Program-made: the position numbers and the translations under genes
Assembly (NCBI GenBank): GCA_934486455.1
Contig: CAKSPR010000016.1
Location: 1-34,918 of the forward strand
From: an uncultured Eubacteriales bacterium
GTDB lineage: Bacteria > Bacillota > Clostridia > Oscillospirales > Acutalibacteraceae
DNA length: 34,918 nucleotides
Direction of reading: 5' to 3'
Notes under the pieces: model-generated
Seen by the model: only the letters and a program-made list of their open reading frames with translations
Database searches by the model: none
What the model was told of the DNA's origin: nothing
Shown here: positions 33,552 through 34,918 of the stretch, in pieces
How the letters are laid out: each line of letters begins with the position of its first letter
How positions within the stretch are numbered: position 1 is the first letter of the stretch

Positions 33552-34293
33552 TATTCTCTTCCCCATAGAATATTTCGTTCAGATAAAGGCCTTCTGCCGG
33601 TGCGGTGGGTCCTGCAAGGGAGCGATCCTTTCGGTCGATTATTTCCCTTATACTGTCGGGGGCAATTCTTCCTTCACACACCCTGATGAGCGTTCCGACC
33701 ATTATCCTTACCATATTATAAAGAAATCCGTCGGCCGCCACGGTAAAAGTAACGACATCTCCCTGTCTTTCGACCCGGGCGCTGTAAACCGTGCGGGTCT
33801 TGTCGCCCTCCTTTGCCCCTGCCGAGCAAAAGGAGGAAAAATCGTGCTTCCCGAGGAAGCTTTTTGCAGCTTTATCCATCAGCTTTTCATCAAGAAAATG
33901 GGGATACCTGCAGCTTCTGCCCTCCAAAAACGGATCCCGCCGATAAGAGTTGTATATCACATATTTATATTCCTTACCGGTACAGGAATAGCGGGCGTGA
34001 AAGCTTTCATCCACATTTTTAAGAGCAAGGGCGCCTATGTCGGCGGGCAAAAAATGATTTAATCCGCCGAGCACCTTCTCGGTGTTAAGGGGATTTTCAC
34101 AGTCGAAATGACAGCAATACCTTCTTGCGTGTACGCCGCTGTCGGTGCGGCTGCATCCCGAAAGGGCGGGACGCAGTCCCAGTACCTTTTCAAGAGCGTC
34201 CTGTATTTCCCGCTGAACCGAGCGGGCGTTTTTTTGCACCTGCCATCCGTGATAGGCGGTGCCGATATAGCTGACGGTCAAAAGGTATCTCAT
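33544..34293 (-). CDS. truA: tRNA pseudouridine(38-40) synthase
   Basis: 249 residues, the normal TruA size. The catalytic aspartate is D51 in GCSRTDSGVHA. SYIGTAYHGWQVQKNARSVQREI starts the fold, and FLYNMVRIMVGTLIRVCEGRI and AGPTAPAEGLYLNEIFY close it. It isomerises uridines 38-40 of tRNA anticodon arms. The frame is open far upstream (to 34842), but those residues are the antisense frame of ecfT coding sequence. The ATG at 34293 overlaps the ecfT TGA (ATGA) and has AAAGGA upstream. Confidence 0.97.
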   Translation of the reverse strand: MRYLLTVSYIGTAYHGWQVQKNARSVQREIQDALEKVLGLRPALSGCSRTDSGVHARRYCCHFDCENPLNTEKVLGGLNHFLPADIGALALKNVDESFHARYSCTGKEYKYVIYNSYRRDPFLEGRSCRYPHFLDEKLMDKAAKSFLGKHDFSSFCSAGAKEGDKTRTVYSARVERQGDVVTFTVAADGFLYNMVRIMVGTLIRVCEGRIAPDSIREIIDRKDRSLAGPTAPAEGLYLNEIFYGEENNG

Positions 34294-34918
34294 AATATAT
34301 GTCCTTTTATAAGGGAATATATTATTCCCTGACAATAGGTGTTGCAAAGAATTATGGCGGCAAGAAGCAACGCGAAAATCGCCACCGAAAGATAATCGGC
34401 AAGGGAGGCCTTCATTATCTTCATTCTTGTTCTGCCCTCGCCTCCGTGATAACAACGGCACTCCATTGCATCGGCCAACTCCGACGCCCTTCGGAACGAG
34501 GAAATAAGCAGCGGAATAAGTATCGGCACAAGAGCCTTGACCCGCTTTATAAGTCCTCCGCTTTCGATGTCGGCTCCCCTGGCCTTTTGGGCGCTCATGA
34601 TCTTGTCGGTCTCCTCTATAAGGGTGGGAATAAATCTCAGTGCAATTGTCATCATCATGGCAAGGGAATGCACATCCACCTTTATGGCCTTTAGGGGAGA
34701 AAAAAGCCGCTCGATAGCATCTGTAAGCTCGGTTGGAGAGGTGGTGTAGGTTAGTATTGAGCTGCACATAATCAGTATACAAATTCTTGCCGACATATAA
34801 ACGGCCGTCGTCACTCCGCCGGTGGTTACGGTTATCTTCCAAAAGGAAACGAGCGTGTCTCCCGAGGAAACATAAAGGGCGTTCAGCACCGATGTGATTA
34901 TAATGATCGGAATAATGG
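34290..34918 (-). CDS. ecfT: Energy-coupling factor transporter membrane subunit EcfT, 5' end outside the window
   Basis: The frame remains open to the right edge, so the N-terminus is missing; about 208 C-terminal residues are visible. EcfT couples the ECF ATPases to vitamin or metal S-components. The first Ala-Arg-Gly coupling motif is present (SAQKARGADI). At the second, the sequence reads AMECRCYHGGEGRTRMK, so the usual ARG is CRC, a variant I believe also occurs in other Clostridia. Hydrophobic helices flank both. The gene ends in an ATGA overlap with truA, the common Firmicute order (ecfA1-ecfA2-ecfT-truA); the ecfA genes would lie off the right edge. Confidence 0.92.
   Translation of the reverse strand, partial: IIPIIIITSVLNALYVSSGDTLVSFWKITVTTGGVTTAVYMSARICILIMCSSILTYTTSPTELTDAIERLFSPLKAIKVDVHSLAMMMTIALRFIPTLIEETDKIMSAQKARGADIESGGLIKRVKALVPILIPLLISSFRRASELADAMECRCYHGGEGRTRMKIMKASLADYLSVAIFALLLAAIILCNTYCQGIIYSLIKGHIL

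Noticed and set aside
34294..34842. N-terminal extension of truA
   Set aside because: The extra residues are out-of-frame reading of ecfT and resemble no TruA; the ATG at 34293 has a proper binding site and ATGA overlap.
1..34918. CRISPR array, tRNA, rRNA, insertion sequence or prophage
   Set aside because: Reading through the intergenic regions showed no regularly spaced direct repeats, cloverleaf-like conserved TPsiC arm, transposase or integrase. A covariance-model scan would be decisive.

Overview
The window looks like a chromosomal segment of a gut-type anaerobic Firmicute of class Clostridia, most likely Ruminococcaceae/Oscillospiraceae. This is inferred from gene content: type I dockerin-like segments of the SSDALxxLQ kind, an anaerobic class III ribonucleotide reductase, a TIGR03960-type radical SAM gene coupled to a DUF2344 gene, the ecfT-truA-DUF5711-cvpA-pgsA order, AAAGGAG-type ribosome binding sites and TTGACA/TATAAT-like promoters. 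No rRNA, tRNA, CRISPR array, transposase or prophage gene was seen.

Layout. 1-419: end of an unrecognised gene cut by the left edge. 675-1688: exoribonuclease YhaM, convergent with methylglyoxal synthase mgsA (1942-2346, minus). 2831-7137: a three-gene operon of secreted proteins behind a strong promoter. It encodes a dockerin/ricin-like/M64-like metalloprotease and two paralogous proteins in which single dockerin half-repeats lie at the two ends of, or between, a globular domain. 7138-7602: a long intergenic region with a promoter and a structured leader. 7603-10460: radical SAM gene, DUF2344 gene and an orphan FakA-type C-terminal domain. 10513-12253 (minus): a TPR protein and a DUF4037 nucleotidyltransferase-like protein. 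12371-16568: nrdG, nrdD (with a fused C-terminal redoxin domain) and trxB, with NrdR-box-like palindromes before both nrdG and nrdD. 16714-18471 (minus): Na/Pi cotransporter-PhoU protein. 18786-23926 (minus): GH92 and GH38 alpha-mannosidases, both without signal peptides. 24081-28155: comF and two U32 peptidase-family genes. 28199-34918 (minus): ecfT (cut by the right edge), truA, DUF5711 gene, cvpA, pgsA and a ClpE-like ATPase, tightly packed with several ATGA overlaps.

How the genes work together. nrdG/nrdD/trxB form a self-contained anaerobic dNTP-synthesis module: activase, reductase carrying its own redoxin, and a flavin reductase that could recharge it. Two NrdR-type operators suggest shared repression. 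GH38 and GH92 suggest cytoplasmic trimming of imported mannose-containing oligosaccharides. The 2831-7137 operon is the most unusual part: an exported protease with dockerin modules next to two exported proteins of unknown fold with split dockerins, which suggests assembly on a cell-surface or extracellular complex. No cohesin or scaffoldin gene is present in this window.
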